From PALSA-243 sp963743705 (GTDB lineage: Bacteria; Acidobacteriota; Terriglobia; Bryobacterales; Bryobacteraceae), in assembly GCA_963743705.1 (NCBI GenBank), contig CAVUQS010000021.1:372001-436000 (forward strand): DNA of 64,000 nucleotides, read 5' to 3'. A program made the translations under genes and the position numbers. The notes under the pieces were generated by a model. The model searched no databases, was not told where the DNA came from, and saw only the letters and a program-made list of their open reading frames with translations. Below, piece by piece: positions 15,630-24,602 of the stretch (within the stretch, counting starts at the first letter, position 1; each line of letters opens with the position of its first letter).

Positions 15630-17665
15630 AGTTCCTCCGCGCGGAGCTGCGAGAGCACAAAGGGCGCCTCGGCCACACGCGCCTGGCGCGATCCGTTGAG
15701 AATGCCATACCAGACGCGGATGGAATCCGCCAGAATCACCGCCACCATCGTCATCAGGATGCCGCACAGAACGGCATCCAGGCGCGCGTTGAAGATCAAT
15801 GTATCGGTCGAAGGCGTGTGCGGGCCGCCAGCCAGCCGCGAAGCCTGCGCCAGAAAGCCGATGGCCGGGATGGGCGAGAAAATCTTCTGCCATGCGGCGG
15901 TAAATGTCACCAGGACCAGCCACGCGAGCGGCGCGCAGGTAATCCACATGTATTTGGCGCCGCGCATCTTGAGCAGAATCGTCGTCGCCACGCACAGTGC
16001 AATCGCCGCCAGCAACTGGTTTGCGATGCCGAACAGAGGCCATAGCGAGTTGATGCCGCCCAGCGGGTCACGCACGCCTTGAATCAGAAAATAGCCCCAA
16101 CCCGCGACCACCGCCGCGCTGGTCAGCACCACGCCCGGCATCCAGCTGGTTCGTCCCAGGGGCTCGGAAAAATGCCGCAGCAAATCTTGCAGCATGAAGC
16201 GTCCCACGCGCGTCCCGGCGTCGACGATCGTCAGAATGAACAGCGCCTCGAACATGATGGCGAAGTGATACCAGAACCCGATCACCGCGCGCCCGCCGCC
16301 GCTTTGCGCGAAGATATGTGCCATGCCGAGCGCCAACGACGGCGCGCCGCCCGTGCGGTAGAACAGCGTCTGCTCGCCGACGTCGTGCGCGAGCGCGCTC
16401 ATTTCCAGCGACGAAACCGGATATCCCCACGACGAAATCGTTGCCACCGCCGCAGCCGGCGTCGTTCCTACCACGCCCGCGGGCGAATTGACCGCGAAAT
16501 AAACGCCCGGTTGCAGCACGCAAGCCGCGACCATGGCCATGATGGCCACGAAACTTTCCAGCAGCATCGAGCCGTAGCCTACCGGCAGTGCGTGCGTTTC
16601 CTTGGCGATCATCTTCGGCGTGGTCCCCGAGGAAATCAGCGCATGAAAGCCCGAGATGGCGCCGCAAGCGATGGTGATGAAGCAAAACGGGAAGATTTTA
16701 CCGGCAAAAACGGGACCCGTTCCATCCACGAAGCGCGTCAGCGCCGGAAGTTGCAGCTCGGGACGCACAAAGATTACGCCCACCCCAAGCAGCAGCACCA
16801 CGCCCAGCTTGACGAACGTGCTCAGATAATCGCGCGGCGCGAGAAGCATCCAAACCGGCAGCGCGCTCGCCAGAAACCCGTAAGCGATGATGCAGATCGC
16901 GATCGTCATGGCGCTCAGCGTGAACACCGGCGCGAGCGACACGGATTGCGATACCCATTGACCGCCGAAGATGCTCGCCATCACCAGAATGAAGCCGATA
17001 GCAGAGCATTCCAGCACCTTGCCCGGACGCCAATAGCGCAGGTAAAAGCCCATCATCAGCGCTATGGGCATCGTCGCGGCGATGGTAAAAGTTCCCCATG
17101 GGCTGCCCCTGAGCGCATTTACGACCACCAGTCCCACCACGGCAAGCAGAATCACCATGATCAGCAGCACGGTGAAAAGCGCCGCGAAACCACCGACCTT
17201 GCCTATCTCATCGCGCGCCATCTGCCCCAGCGATTTGCCGTCGCGCCGCATGGAGCAGAACAGGATGACGAAATCCTGCACAGCGCCCCCCAGCACTGCC
17301 CCGATGACGATCCACAAGGTTCCGGGTAAATAGCCGAACTGCGCGGCGAGCACCGGACCCACCAGCGGCCCCGGCCCGGCGATGGCCGCGAAGTGGTGGC
17401 CGAAGACGATCCATTTGTTGGTCGGCTCGAAATCGTGGCCGTTGCGCAGACGCTCGGCGGGAGTGGCGCGCTTATCGTTCAGCGCCATCACGCGCGCGGC
17501 GATGAACTTGGCGTAAAAGCGATAGCCGATGGCGTAGGTGCACGCCGCGGCTAACACGAGCCAAACACTGCTGATATGCTCTCCGCGATTGATGGCGATT
17601 CCGCCCAGGCAGAACGCGGCCACGCCGGCGATGACGAGCCAGAGAAAAGGACCCAGAAGCTTCAC
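15626..17665 (-). CDS. cstA: Carbon starvation protein CstA-type transporter
   Basis: The 679-residue inner-membrane transporter starts at a GTG (17663-17665) giving MKLLGPFLWLVIAGVAAFCL. It has many hydrophobic helices and the family landmarks HFAAIAGPGPLVGPVLAAQF (residues 80-100), GAVQDFVILFCSMRRDGKSL and FHALISSGTTPKMIAKE. CstA/BtsT proteins carry pyruvate and, in some reports, peptides. The open frame extends 49 codons further upstream with unlikely sequence. It is followed by the YbdD partner. Confidence 0.93.
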   Translation of the reverse strand: MKLLGPFLWLVIAGVAAFCLGGIAINRGEHISSVWLVLAAACTYAIGYRFYAKFIAARVMALNDKRATPAERLRNGHDFEPTNKWIVFGHHFAAIAGPGPLVGPVLAAQFGYLPGTLWIVIGAVLGGAVQDFVILFCSMRRDGKSLGQMARDEIGKVGGFAALFTVLLIMVILLAVVGLVVVNALRGSPWGTFTIAATMPIALMMGFYLRYWRPGKVLECSAIGFILVMASIFGGQWVSQSVSLAPVFTLSAMTIAICIIAYGFLASALPVWMLLAPRDYLSTFVKLGVVLLLGVGVIFVRPELQLPALTRFVDGTGPVFAGKIFPFCFITIACGAISGFHALISSGTTPKMIAKETHALPVGYGSMLLESFVAIMAMVAACVLQPGVYFAVNSPAGVVGTTPAAAVATISSWGYPVSSLEMSALAHDVGEQTLFYRTGGAPSLALGMAHIFAQSGGGRAVIGFWYHFAIMFEALFILTIVDAGTRVGRFMLQDLLRHFSEPLGRTSWMPGVVLTSAAVVAGWGYFLIQGVRDPLGGINSLWPLFGIANQLLAAIALCVATTILLKMRGAKYMWITCAPLAWLVLVTFTAAWQKIFSPIPAIGFLAQASRLAGGPHTPSTDTLIFNARLDAVLCGILMTMVAVILADSIRVWYGILNGSRQARVAEAPFVLSQLRAEEL

Positions 17666-17679
17666 GACTCTTGAGTCTA

Positions 17680-18210
17680 CTAAAGTCCCCGGCGGGCGGA
17701 ATTGGAAGAAGGGCGCGTGGGGTGTGAAGTGGTTCTGCGCCCAACGGTGCGGATCAGATTGGCGGTGGCCACGTAAAGAAAGATGGCGAGCGCGAGGGCC
17801 GCGCCTACCCACTGGAAGAGGCGACTGGGACGGCGGGCTTCCAGGCGGATGCCGATTACCTGAGCTGGTCCGCCGGGCCGTTGTTGGCTGTCCGGACCGT
17901 TTTCCACTCCATAAGCGAGCGGCATCTCGATAACCCTCCCTTCGTGCGGGAGGGCTATGCCATTTTTACACTGTAATTCGCGTAACAAACCAACGATTAA
18001 AACGGGGTGATCGGTGCTGGATACATCGCCCACAAACCGGCGCGGGATGGATATTTCCTCATGAGTGCGGCTGTTGACCACTACCCATTCCTGCCAAGTG
18101 GCTTTGCGCAAGCGCCACTCGTTGTGAGCGACTCCGGCGATGGCTGGATAGAAAGAAAAAGGCCGCGCCGCCAGATGGAGAAGAAACGGCATGATTGGCG
18201 GAGCGGCCAT
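17680..18210 (-). CDS. Hypothetical protein with C-terminal membrane anchor
   Basis: The 176-residue protein has a soluble part (VVVNSRTHEEISIPRRFVGD, VIEMPLAYGVENGPDS) and one strong membrane helix at about 132-154 (LFQWVGAALALAIFLYVATA). The VPxRYxGDVS-like segment (SIPRRFVGDVSSTDHPVLIV) is a conserved feature of a family common in acidobacteria, whose function I do not know. It precedes cstA by 14 bases and may be cotranscribed. M7 (MPFLLHLAARPFSF) is an alternative start. Confidence 0.65.
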   Translation of the reverse strand: MAAPPIMPFLLHLAARPFSFYPAIAGVAHNEWRLRKATWQEWVVVNSRTHEEISIPRRFVGDVSSTDHPVLIVGLLRELQCKNGIALPHEGRVIEMPLAYGVENGPDSQQRPGGPAQVIGIRLEARRPSRLFQWVGAALALAIFLYVATANLIRTVGRRTTSHPTRPSSNSARRGL

Positions 18211-18237
18211 TAGAAAACCATTATCTCTCTCCGGCCG

Positions 18238-18930
18238 CTACTTGGTGCGGTCGGCATTGGATACCGAAGAATAACGGTCGAGTTCCTGAATCAAGGGCTT
18301 TGCGGCTTCGGGCGGGTGCACAACCCCGTCCAGCAGAATTTCGCGGGAGGAAATCTTCCTACCGTACAGTTCCTCATTCCAATCGCCGCCCGGACGCAGC
18401 GTGGCGCCCTTTACCGAGATTCCCGCGAACAATCCCTTGGTGCGGGACCAAGCCAGGATTTCCGCCGTCATTTCGGCATCGGTAGCAGCGTTCGCAGTGC
18501 GTCCCACAGGGCCGGCTGCCGCCGCGGCGTCGGCGCCGAGCGTGAACTTATCTTCCGTTAGTTTGGTCATGCCGTGGCGGTTCATCACCAGCAGCACCAT
18601 ATCCGTGTCGGATCCGCCAAGCTGGAAGCCGACGCTCCCACCTTCCATTCGAATCGCTGACGGAGCGCCCCAGCCCATGCCGTTTCCGTGACGGCATTCC
18701 GCGAACCCGCGGCCGTATTCGGCGCCGACAACGAAGGCGGCCTTCTTCAAGCCGGGAATTATAACGACGCATTGCGCCTTAGCAAGAAGATCCTGAGGGA
18801 TTCCCTTGTCGGGCGCACGCATGATTTCTGAAAACACTCTGGCGGAATCTTCCAGACGGTCCATAGCTTTCCCGGCGCCAAAGGCCGGTATGGTAAGAGC
18901 GAAAGACGCCGCGATTACTAAACCTTTCAT
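18238..18930 (-). CDS. SYLF/YSC84-type lipid-binding domain protein, secreted
   Basis: The ATG at 18928-18930 follows GGAGG with seven bases of spacing and yields a signal peptide (MKGLVIAASFALTIPAFGAG). The 230-residue product has the SYLF pattern: GIPQDLLAKAQCVVIIPGLK, GAEYGRGFAECR, GWGAPSAIRMEGGSVGFQLG, DMVLLVMNRHG and KGLFAGISVKGATLRP. SYLF domains bind phosphoinositides in eukaryotes; the bacterial role is unknown, probably at the envelope. The upstream extension to 19116 is spurious. Confidence 0.85.
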   Translation of the reverse strand: MKGLVIAASFALTIPAFGAGKAMDRLEDSARVFSEIMRAPDKGIPQDLLAKAQCVVIIPGLKKAAFVVGAEYGRGFAECRHGNGMGWGAPSAIRMEGGSVGFQLGGSDTDMVLLVMNRHGMTKLTEDKFTLGADAAAAAGPVGRTANAATDAEMTAEILAWSRTKGLFAGISVKGATLRPGGDWNEELYGRKISSREILLDGVVHPPEAAKPLIQELDRYSSVSNADRTK

Positions 18931-19018
18931 GGTTTTTCCTCCACGCGCTGTTGTTGCAGGACACTGGCCAACGCGCAGCCCAAACGCGGGGATCGAAAAT
19001 GGAATGTGAGTATTCGAA

Positions 19019-21490
19019 CTACTTACGTCCGAGCATCCGCAGGCGCATGGTGAAGGCCCGTGTCTGCCCGCGGCCATACGTGAGGAACGCCGGCGTGCCG
19101 AAGACATTATCGACAACGTTCGGATTTCCGTTGTTGGTCAGGTTATTTACCCCAACCCGCCAGGCCCAAAGATAGTGCATGGCGTGGAATTGACGTTCCA
19201 CGTGAAGGTTGAGGTTGAAGTAAGGCGGAAGACGGCGAGAGCCCGGCGGCCCCATCATGAAGCCCTGCTGGTCGACGACGCTGAACGGAAAGCCGGAGCG
19301 ATACTCCGCGAGATAGGCGAGCGTCGTATTCCGCGTGGTGAACCGCAAGAACTCCGGCAGCGATTTATTGGGCACGGGCACCCAGCCCCACATATGAACG
19401 CGGTTCGGAGCATCCCACGGGTAGGGCCCTGGAAGCTGCGGCCCGAAGATCGGATTGACCAGACTGTAATCGAGCGCCGCGTTGCTTCGCGTGCTGGAGC
19501 GCGTATAGCCGAGGAACCACTCGTACTTGCCGGCGAAGGTGCGGCGCAACGTAACGTCAAAGGCGTCGTAACGGTCGCGGCGGCCGTTCATCAATCCGAA
19601 TTGCGCGCCATCGAAAAGGCCGGGGACAAACGGGGTGCTGGGAGAGGCGAATTCGAATCCGTTATTGGTTTGCCGCCGCATGTACCCCAGCTTGCCCAGG
19701 AAATCGAAAGGCAGCTTGCGTTCTACGCCAACGCTGACGATGCGATAACGCGGAGTGGAAAGCGAGCGGTCGTTGACCACAAACGACACCGGCACCGGCC
19801 CCGACACCATGCCGTTCGGCATGTAGAAGGTCGAAAGGCTGGTCAGATCGGGGCGGCGCGCGGTCAATTCGAGGTCGATGGAATCGTAGTAGATGCCCAC
19901 GCCAGCCGAGAACTTGGTGTCATGCAAGGAGTGCGGCGCCCAGGAGGCGGAAAGTCGCGGCGCCCATTCCAAGTCGCGCACCACATCGTTCCATTCGGCG
20001 CGAAGGCCAACTTCCACGGTGAGGTTGTCGCGCGGCGTCCAATGATCCTGGATGTACTGCGCGCCCTCGAAATTCTTCTGGCGTTCGAAAGGATCGCCGG
20101 CAAAGGTGACGAAGCGGGCGATGTTATTGTTCGCCTCGAGCACTTCGTAAGGATGCAGCGTAAATTCCTGGTGGAACGATTCGCGCTCGAAATCGATGCC
20201 GAACTTCAGAAGGTGCGCGCCATGCAGTTGCACCACCGGAAGAAATAAATTGGAGACCACCTGCTGCCGGAAGAAGTGCCGATCGAGGCCGACATAGTAA
20301 TTGCCCAGTTGGCCGAACGGCGTAATCTCATACAGGCTGTCGCCCTGGGGAAGGCTGCGGAGGTAGCCGCGCGTATCGGCAAACCCAAAGTCGAGTAACC
20401 CGCCGCCGCTCAGATACTGCTGGTCGCGCACCGTGCTCATGTAAGTGGTCTGGCGCGAATTGGTGGTGGTTTCGGCCGGACTAAGAAAACTTAGGCCGTT
20501 GCGCGAATGGTCCATCAGGTTCCACAAGAAGCTGGCCGTGAGGATATTGGACGGTCTAACATCGGCGCGGAAACGGGTAATGTCGTCGGCGGTCAGGCTG
20601 CGCGTTTGATTCTGTCCGGAAGGCAGGCCGTGGATCAGATCGGCGCTGTAGAAGGCGTCGAAGCCGTTGTTGATCCAGGCGCGTTTCTTCTTCAACGGGC
20701 CGGAAAGATCGAGCCGCGGCGTGAATTTGTCGATGTGAAAGCCGCCATCGGTGGCGACGCTGGGAATGAAATTGGTGCCGATGAACCGCCAGTGATCGTC
20801 GCCGATCTTGGTGGTGAGATCGAGCACGCCGCCGGCGCCGCGGCCGCTATCGGCGGTAAAGCGTCCGCTCATCAACTCCATCGTCTGCACCGTGTCGATG
20901 TTGATGCGGGTATCCAGCTGCCCGGTGACGGGGTTGGAGATGTTAAAGCCGTCGAGCGTGTAGTTGGTCTGGTTGGCCGCCGCGCCGTTGAAGTGAAACT
21001 GGCCGGCGTTATCGGTAAACACGCCGTTCATCAATTGCAGGGCGTTGCGGTAATCCTGCGGCGCGGAATACGGAACGGCTTGAATTTCGGTATTGGTCAA
21101 CGACCGCTTGTCGGCGGGCTGTTGGGGATCGAGCAAGGCCGGCGAGGCCGTTACCTCCACCTTTTCCGGGAATTCCTGCTGATGGTTCAAGGTGATGGAG
21201 AACTGGCTGTGAGTTTCGTCAAGATGGGCGGCGCGGCTGGTGAATACGTAGAAGCCCTCGCGCTCGACGCGCAGGTCGTATTCCCCGGGGGCGGGGGCGG
21301 CCAGACTGAAGTTGCCCGCAAGATCCGAAGAAGCCGCGATTTCCGAAGCCCCGGCGTGGATGGAAACCCGCGCGCCGGACACTGCGGCCCCTGTTTCGTC
21401 GACGACCTTGCCGGAAACGATGACCTGTGCGGAGGCGACCGGGCACAGGACGATAAACAGGATCGCCGGAAAATAGGGCGGATACTTCAC
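19019..21490 (-). CDS. TonB-dependent receptor with carboxypeptidase-regulatory-like domain
   Basis: The 823-residue outer-membrane protein has a signal peptide (FPAILFIVLCPVASAQ). Residues 24-105 form a carboxypeptidase-regulatory-like beta-sandwich (VSGKVVDETGAAVSGARVSI), followed by a plug domain (about 125-235, TNYTLDGFNISNPVTGQLDT, DSGRGAGGVLDLTTK) and a beta-barrel ending FTMRLRMLGRK. No clear TonB box is visible before the plug. Such Oar-like receptors are greatly expanded in Solibacter relatives; the substrate cannot be told. The GTG start (21488-21490) is used; its binding site is weak. Confidence 0.88.
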   Translation of the reverse strand: MKYPPYFPAILFIVLCPVASAQVIVSGKVVDETGAAVSGARVSIHAGASEIAASSDLAGNFSLAAPAPGEYDLRVEREGFYVFTSRAAHLDETHSQFSITLNHQQEFPEKVEVTASPALLDPQQPADKRSLTNTEIQAVPYSAPQDYRNALQLMNGVFTDNAGQFHFNGAAANQTNYTLDGFNISNPVTGQLDTRINIDTVQTMELMSGRFTADSGRGAGGVLDLTTKIGDDHWRFIGTNFIPSVATDGGFHIDKFTPRLDLSGPLKKKRAWINNGFDAFYSADLIHGLPSGQNQTRSLTADDITRFRADVRPSNILTASFLWNLMDHSRNGLSFLSPAETTTNSRQTTYMSTVRDQQYLSGGGLLDFGFADTRGYLRSLPQGDSLYEITPFGQLGNYYVGLDRHFFRQQVVSNLFLPVVQLHGAHLLKFGIDFERESFHQEFTLHPYEVLEANNNIARFVTFAGDPFERQKNFEGAQYIQDHWTPRDNLTVEVGLRAEWNDVVRDLEWAPRLSASWAPHSLHDTKFSAGVGIYYDSIDLELTARRPDLTSLSTFYMPNGMVSGPVPVSFVVNDRSLSTPRYRIVSVGVERKLPFDFLGKLGYMRRQTNNGFEFASPSTPFVPGLFDGAQFGLMNGRRDRYDAFDVTLRRTFAGKYEWFLGYTRSSTRSNAALDYSLVNPIFGPQLPGPYPWDAPNRVHMWGWVPVPNKSLPEFLRFTTRNTTLAYLAEYRSGFPFSVVDQQGFMMGPPGSRRLPPYFNLNLHVERQFHAMHYLWAWRVGVNNLTNNGNPNVVDNVFGTPAFLTYGRGQTRAFTMRLRMLGRK

Positions 21491-21624
21491 ACAGGTGGCG
21501 CTTGAGCGTCCGAGACGCTCTTTGGTTCAGGATACACCGGTCTGGCCATTAATACGGCTTGCGTATGTGCGCGAATTCATGATAAGACGGCATCAGGTGA
21601 GAGTTAGGTAACGGGAGATGGGTT

Positions 21625-21933
21625 GTGCGAAGCGTTCTTATTAGCGCTCTGGTTGGATGTTCGGACGGTCCCGGGAAGTCGCGTTCGCGGCGGTTCCTGC
21701 AGGGATTGTCTTCTGACGAGCTGCAATTTATCGCGGAATATCTGGGCGCCTGCATCCTGGAATCGGCCGCCGACGGCGCGCGTTCGCGGGACGAATTTGC
21801 CATGCGCGTGTTACAGTTCCAGGCCGGGCGGGAGCATGCCCTCTCTCCGGACGAAGAACACAAGATGATTCTGCTGCTCGAATTTCTCTGGCGCGGCAGC
21901 GTGAGCGCCGCCCTGCGCGCCCAACCTTCCTGA
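21625..21933 (+). CDS. Small acidic hypothetical protein
   Basis: The 102-residue product starts at a GTG (GGGAGATGGGTT upstream). It is largely helical, with FLQGLSSDELQFIAEYLGAC and SPDEEHKMILLLEFLWRGS. I recognise no domain. It lies between divergent/convergent neighbours and competes with a minus-strand frame (21549-22061) that has poorer composition. Confidence 0.5.
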   Translation: MRSVLISALVGCSDGPGKSRSRRFLQGLSSDELQFIAEYLGACILESAADGARSRDEFAMRVLQFQAGREHALSPDEEHKMILLLEFLWRGSVSAALRAQPS

Positions 21934-21937
21934 GCGG

Positions 21938-23494
21938 CTAGCGCGCCGCGCGCAATTGCGGCGCGGGAGCAGGGGCCGGCAAGCGCGGATTCACGTAAAT
22001 ATCCACCCACTGCCCGTTGCGCTGCCAATGCACAGCGGCAGGAAACGGCACCAGGTTCCATAATTCCTGTTCGGTCAGATTAGGCTCGTATCCAAACAGC
22101 CAGCGCCAAGCATCGCGCAGCGGCCCATAGCGCAGCGGGCTGAGCGGCGGATCCCATTTCCGCGAAAAAACGGCGAGCACCTGCACTTTTCCCCAATCCA
22201 CGCGCGCGAGGGTTTGCGGGCTCAGGTCGGGCAGAGAATCGAAAGCGATCCGCCGCTCGACGTAGCCGTCTTCGGGACGCGCCAACTCGGCCGTCATGGG
22301 CCAAATCGTGGTGACGCGGGCGCCGGGATACCAGTGCTTCAGATAATCCGCCGCATCGGCTTGTAAGTGGACAAAATCGGCGAATGCCAGGTTGTTTTCG
22401 TAAGGAAATGGATAGGGCGGATTGAGGAAAAGCCCGACGGCCAAGCCCGCAGCGAGCGCCGAGGAACAGATCATACGCGGCCGGCGGGGGAACAACCAAA
22501 GGCCCGCGGTCATGGCGGCGTAGAGGATCGGCAGAACCGGGAGTAAATAACGCTCGAGCGTCGCTCCGCCCAGCGCCGTAACGACGATGACATGCGCGAC
22601 GGCGAACAGTGCGGCGACCTGCCAACTCCGGCTTCGGAAAATACGCGTGGTGCGCCATGCGAAAAGAATGGCAAATGTGCCAATCCAATGCAGGTTGGCG
22701 AAGAACAGGTAATAAATGCGGCGCAGCGCGTTGAAGAGAAAGCGCGCCGGGTGCAATGGATAGAACAGGTTGTAATCGACAAACCCCGGGCTGCCGGTCC
22801 AGTGGCCGGTCGCGTGGGCGAGAATAGCGATCCACCCGCCGAGAGCGGCAACCGGCGCCAGAAACCAGGCGGCATCGCGCCAGCGCCGCTCGTAAGCCAG
22901 CCACGCAGCGAAAATGAGCGGCGCCACGATTCCGGTCTCTTTCACCAAGACTAATGCCGTGCAAGCCAACGCAGCGGGCAGGATGCGCTCCCGCAGGAAA
23001 AGCCACAGCGCGAGCGTAGTAAAGAGCATGGCCGGCATGTCGAGTTGCGCCATCAAGGATTGCGAAAAGAAGACGGGCGAGAGGCAGAGGAGACCGGCCG
23101 CAAGGAACGCCGGCATGCCCGGGATGTCGCGAAGCAGATCGATAGCCAGTAAAAATGCCATGGTGGCAGCGGCGGCCGCCAGCAGCAACATGGCGCAGCG
23201 TGTAGTTTCGGGGTGAAATCCGGCGATGCTCCAGACGGCGGCGAGGTAGAGCGGAATGCCCGGCGGATGGATGAGCGGGGGAACGGAATGCGGGATCAGC
23301 GAACCGCCGTGCAGGACGTCGAGCGCCGCCGGGACGTAGAAACCGGCTTCGTCCCAATAATAAGGTAGGTCCAGCCAGGGAACGTGGGCGAGAAAAAGGA
23401 GGGCGGCGAATAGCCCTAATAGAATGGCGTACGAGCGAAGGCTTATCGAGCGCGCCTCACCGGTAATCCCCGCTCCGCTTTGGCGCGCGCGCAT
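21938..23494 (-). CDS. GT39/ArnT-like membrane glycosyltransferase
   Basis: The 518-residue protein has about ten to twelve hydrophobic helices. The first periplasmic loop contains LPYYWDEAGFYVPAALDVLH, where the Asp-Glu pair corresponds to the catalytic acid motif of polyprenol-phosphate-dependent glycosyltransferases (ArnT/PMT type, GT-C fold). A soluble C-terminal region (about residues 390-518) follows. It would move a sugar from a lipid carrier to an acceptor at the outer face of the inner membrane. It ends with a Pro/Ala-rich tail. It is six bases from the DUF3467 gene and probably shares its transcript. Confidence 0.8.
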   Translation of the reverse strand: MRARQSGAGITGEARSISLRSYAILLGLFAALLFLAHVPWLDLPYYWDEAGFYVPAALDVLHGGSLIPHSVPPLIHPPGIPLYLAAVWSIAGFHPETTRCAMLLLAAAAATMAFLLAIDLLRDIPGMPAFLAAGLLCLSPVFFSQSLMAQLDMPAMLFTTLALWLFLRERILPAALACTALVLVKETGIVAPLIFAAWLAYERRWRDAAWFLAPVAALGGWIAILAHATGHWTGSPGFVDYNLFYPLHPARFLFNALRRIYYLFFANLHWIGTFAILFAWRTTRIFRSRSWQVAALFAVAHVIVVTALGGATLERYLLPVLPILYAAMTAGLWLFPRRPRMICSSALAAGLAVGLFLNPPYPFPYENNLAFADFVHLQADAADYLKHWYPGARVTTIWPMTAELARPEDGYVERRIAFDSLPDLSPQTLARVDWGKVQVLAVFSRKWDPPLSPLRYGPLRDAWRWLFGYEPNLTEQELWNLVPFPAAVHWQRNGQWVDIYVNPRLPAPAPAPQLRAAR

Positions 23495-23499
23495 AGCGC

Positions 23500-23793
23500 C
23501 TACTGAACAATCGCGTTGCCACCCGAAGGCTCTAACGTAATAGTGCCGAAAGCCGATTCATATTGAGTGACATTCTGTTGCAGCACGTTGAGCAGAGCCT
23601 TTGCCTGCTGGGGGCTCAGGTAGACGCCTTGAAAGTTGTGAATGGCGACGGAATCCGGGGCGGTCTGGCTGACGCGACCGAAAAGTAGAAAGAAATCCCA
23701 CAGGTTAACCCGTACCTGGACGCTGTTGGCGTAGTCCTCGCGGTATTCGGGGGTGTTGACTAATTGAATCTTTGGAGCCTGCGGTTGCGTCAT
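23500..23793 (-). CDS. DUF3467 protein
   Basis: The 97-residue protein matches the DUF3467 outline: YANSVQVRVNLWDFFLLFGR and then GVYLSPQQAKALLNVLQQNV with YESAFGTI at the end. The family is small, cytosolic and widespread; its function is unknown. It is directly upstream of the GT39-like gene. Confidence 0.8.
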   Translation of the reverse strand: MTQPQAPKIQLVNTPEYREDYANSVQVRVNLWDFFLLFGRVSQTAPDSVAIHNFQGVYLSPQQAKALLNVLQQNVTQYESAFGTITLEPSGGNAIVQ

Positions 23794-23915
23794 AAAGCCC
23801 AGGGTATCACCAGGCGCCAGGCAACACAGCCGTTTGGTTCGCGCCTACAATTCTTTACGATTCTGGAACAACTCTTGCATCTGATCTAGCGTCGGATGTA
23901 GTGGAGATTGAGATT

Positions 23916-24104
23916 ATGAAAAGTCCCACGGTAAATCGCAGCGAAGGACACGTGCTGTGTCCTATTTGCACGCACACGGTGCCTGCAAGCGTCGAATGGA
24001 AGAATAAGCTGAAAGCCGCGCGCGTGACCGTTGGTCAACGTTGTCCGCGATGCGGGTCGTCACTCGATGTGGCGGTAGTAGTGCAGATGCCGCAAGCGGC
24101 GTGA
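23916..24104 (+). CDS. Tiny Cys-pair (zinc-ribbon-like) protein
   Basis: The 62-residue protein MKSPTVNRSEGHVLCPICTH ends soon after QRCPRCGSSLDVAVVV. CPIC and CPRC, 33 residues apart, look like a zinc ribbon. The ATG at 23916 has GGAG nine bases upstream; a GTG at 23901 in the same frame is less likely. Function unknown. A second small protein with two Cys pairs follows 142 bases later. Confidence 0.65.
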   Translation: MKSPTVNRSEGHVLCPICTHTVPASVEWKNKLKAARVTVGQRCPRCGSSLDVAVVVQMPQAA

Positions 24105-24246
24105 CGGCAGGGCCAGTTGTGGGGCAGCGCTGTTTTTGCGATAGTGGAATAAGATACGTAACTGAATGAAACGAAAAACGGGTCCACCAGCAAAAACGGC
24201 GCACGCTTCGAAGGGAAATCAGAGCGTGAAAACAGGAGAGCCAACC

Positions 24247-24441
24247 ATGCCAGTACCTGCTGAGTTGTTGGAACACGCCAAACGGTCGATTTCCGCAGAC
24301 CGTTTGAAAAAACCCGCAAATTGTTCGGTTTGCAACGCCGAAACCCTTGCCTCGGGCGACGAGACCCTGTGCTGGGTCTGCCGCCGCCTTAAAATCAGCG
24401 CCTGGCGCGAGATAGAGCAGCAAGTCCCGCTCCAAGAATAA
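24247..24441 (+). CDS. Tiny Cys-pair protein
   Basis: The ATG at 24247 is preceded by AGGAGAG and gives a 64-residue protein with CSVC and CWVC pairs (residues 27-30 and 45-48) around NAETLASGDETL, then an amphipathic helix. Probably zinc-binding; no named family recognised. The frame is open from 24166, but the binding site supports the later start. A strong hairpin follows the stop. Confidence 0.6.
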   Translation: MPVPAELLEHAKRSISADRLKKPANCSVCNAETLASGDETLCWVCRRLKISAWREIEQQVPLQE

Positions 24442-24464
24442 GATACGGCATTTGCAGAAGTGGG

Positions 24465-24497
24465 GAGCACGCGCGAAGTGTGTCTTCGCGCGTGCTC
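24465..24497 (+). terminator. Strong inverted repeat downstream of the tiny Cys-pair gene
   Basis: GAGCACGCGCGAAG (24465-24478) pairs perfectly over 14 bp with CTTCGCGCGTGCTC (24484-24497) around a 5-nt loop. There is no T-tract, so it may act as an RNA-stabilising or Rho-independent-like end, or be a repeat. Confidence 0.5.
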
Positions 24498-24602
24498 GCA
24501 CCGCTGCGTTCCTGCCCCGATTTCTGCCGGGGTTAAAGGATAAGATCCTTACAGAGTTCGAGTTACACGTGTCTCTCGCTTCACAGCGGCAAGCTATATT
24601 AA

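Noticed and set aside
16079..17329. Plus-strand frame of 416 codons
   Set aside because: It is antisense to cstA and rich in His/Arg with no domain.
21549..22061. Minus-strand 170-codon frame overlapping the GT39-like gene end
   Set aside because: It has shadow-like composition, and the competing plus-strand 21625-21933 frame is more protein-like.
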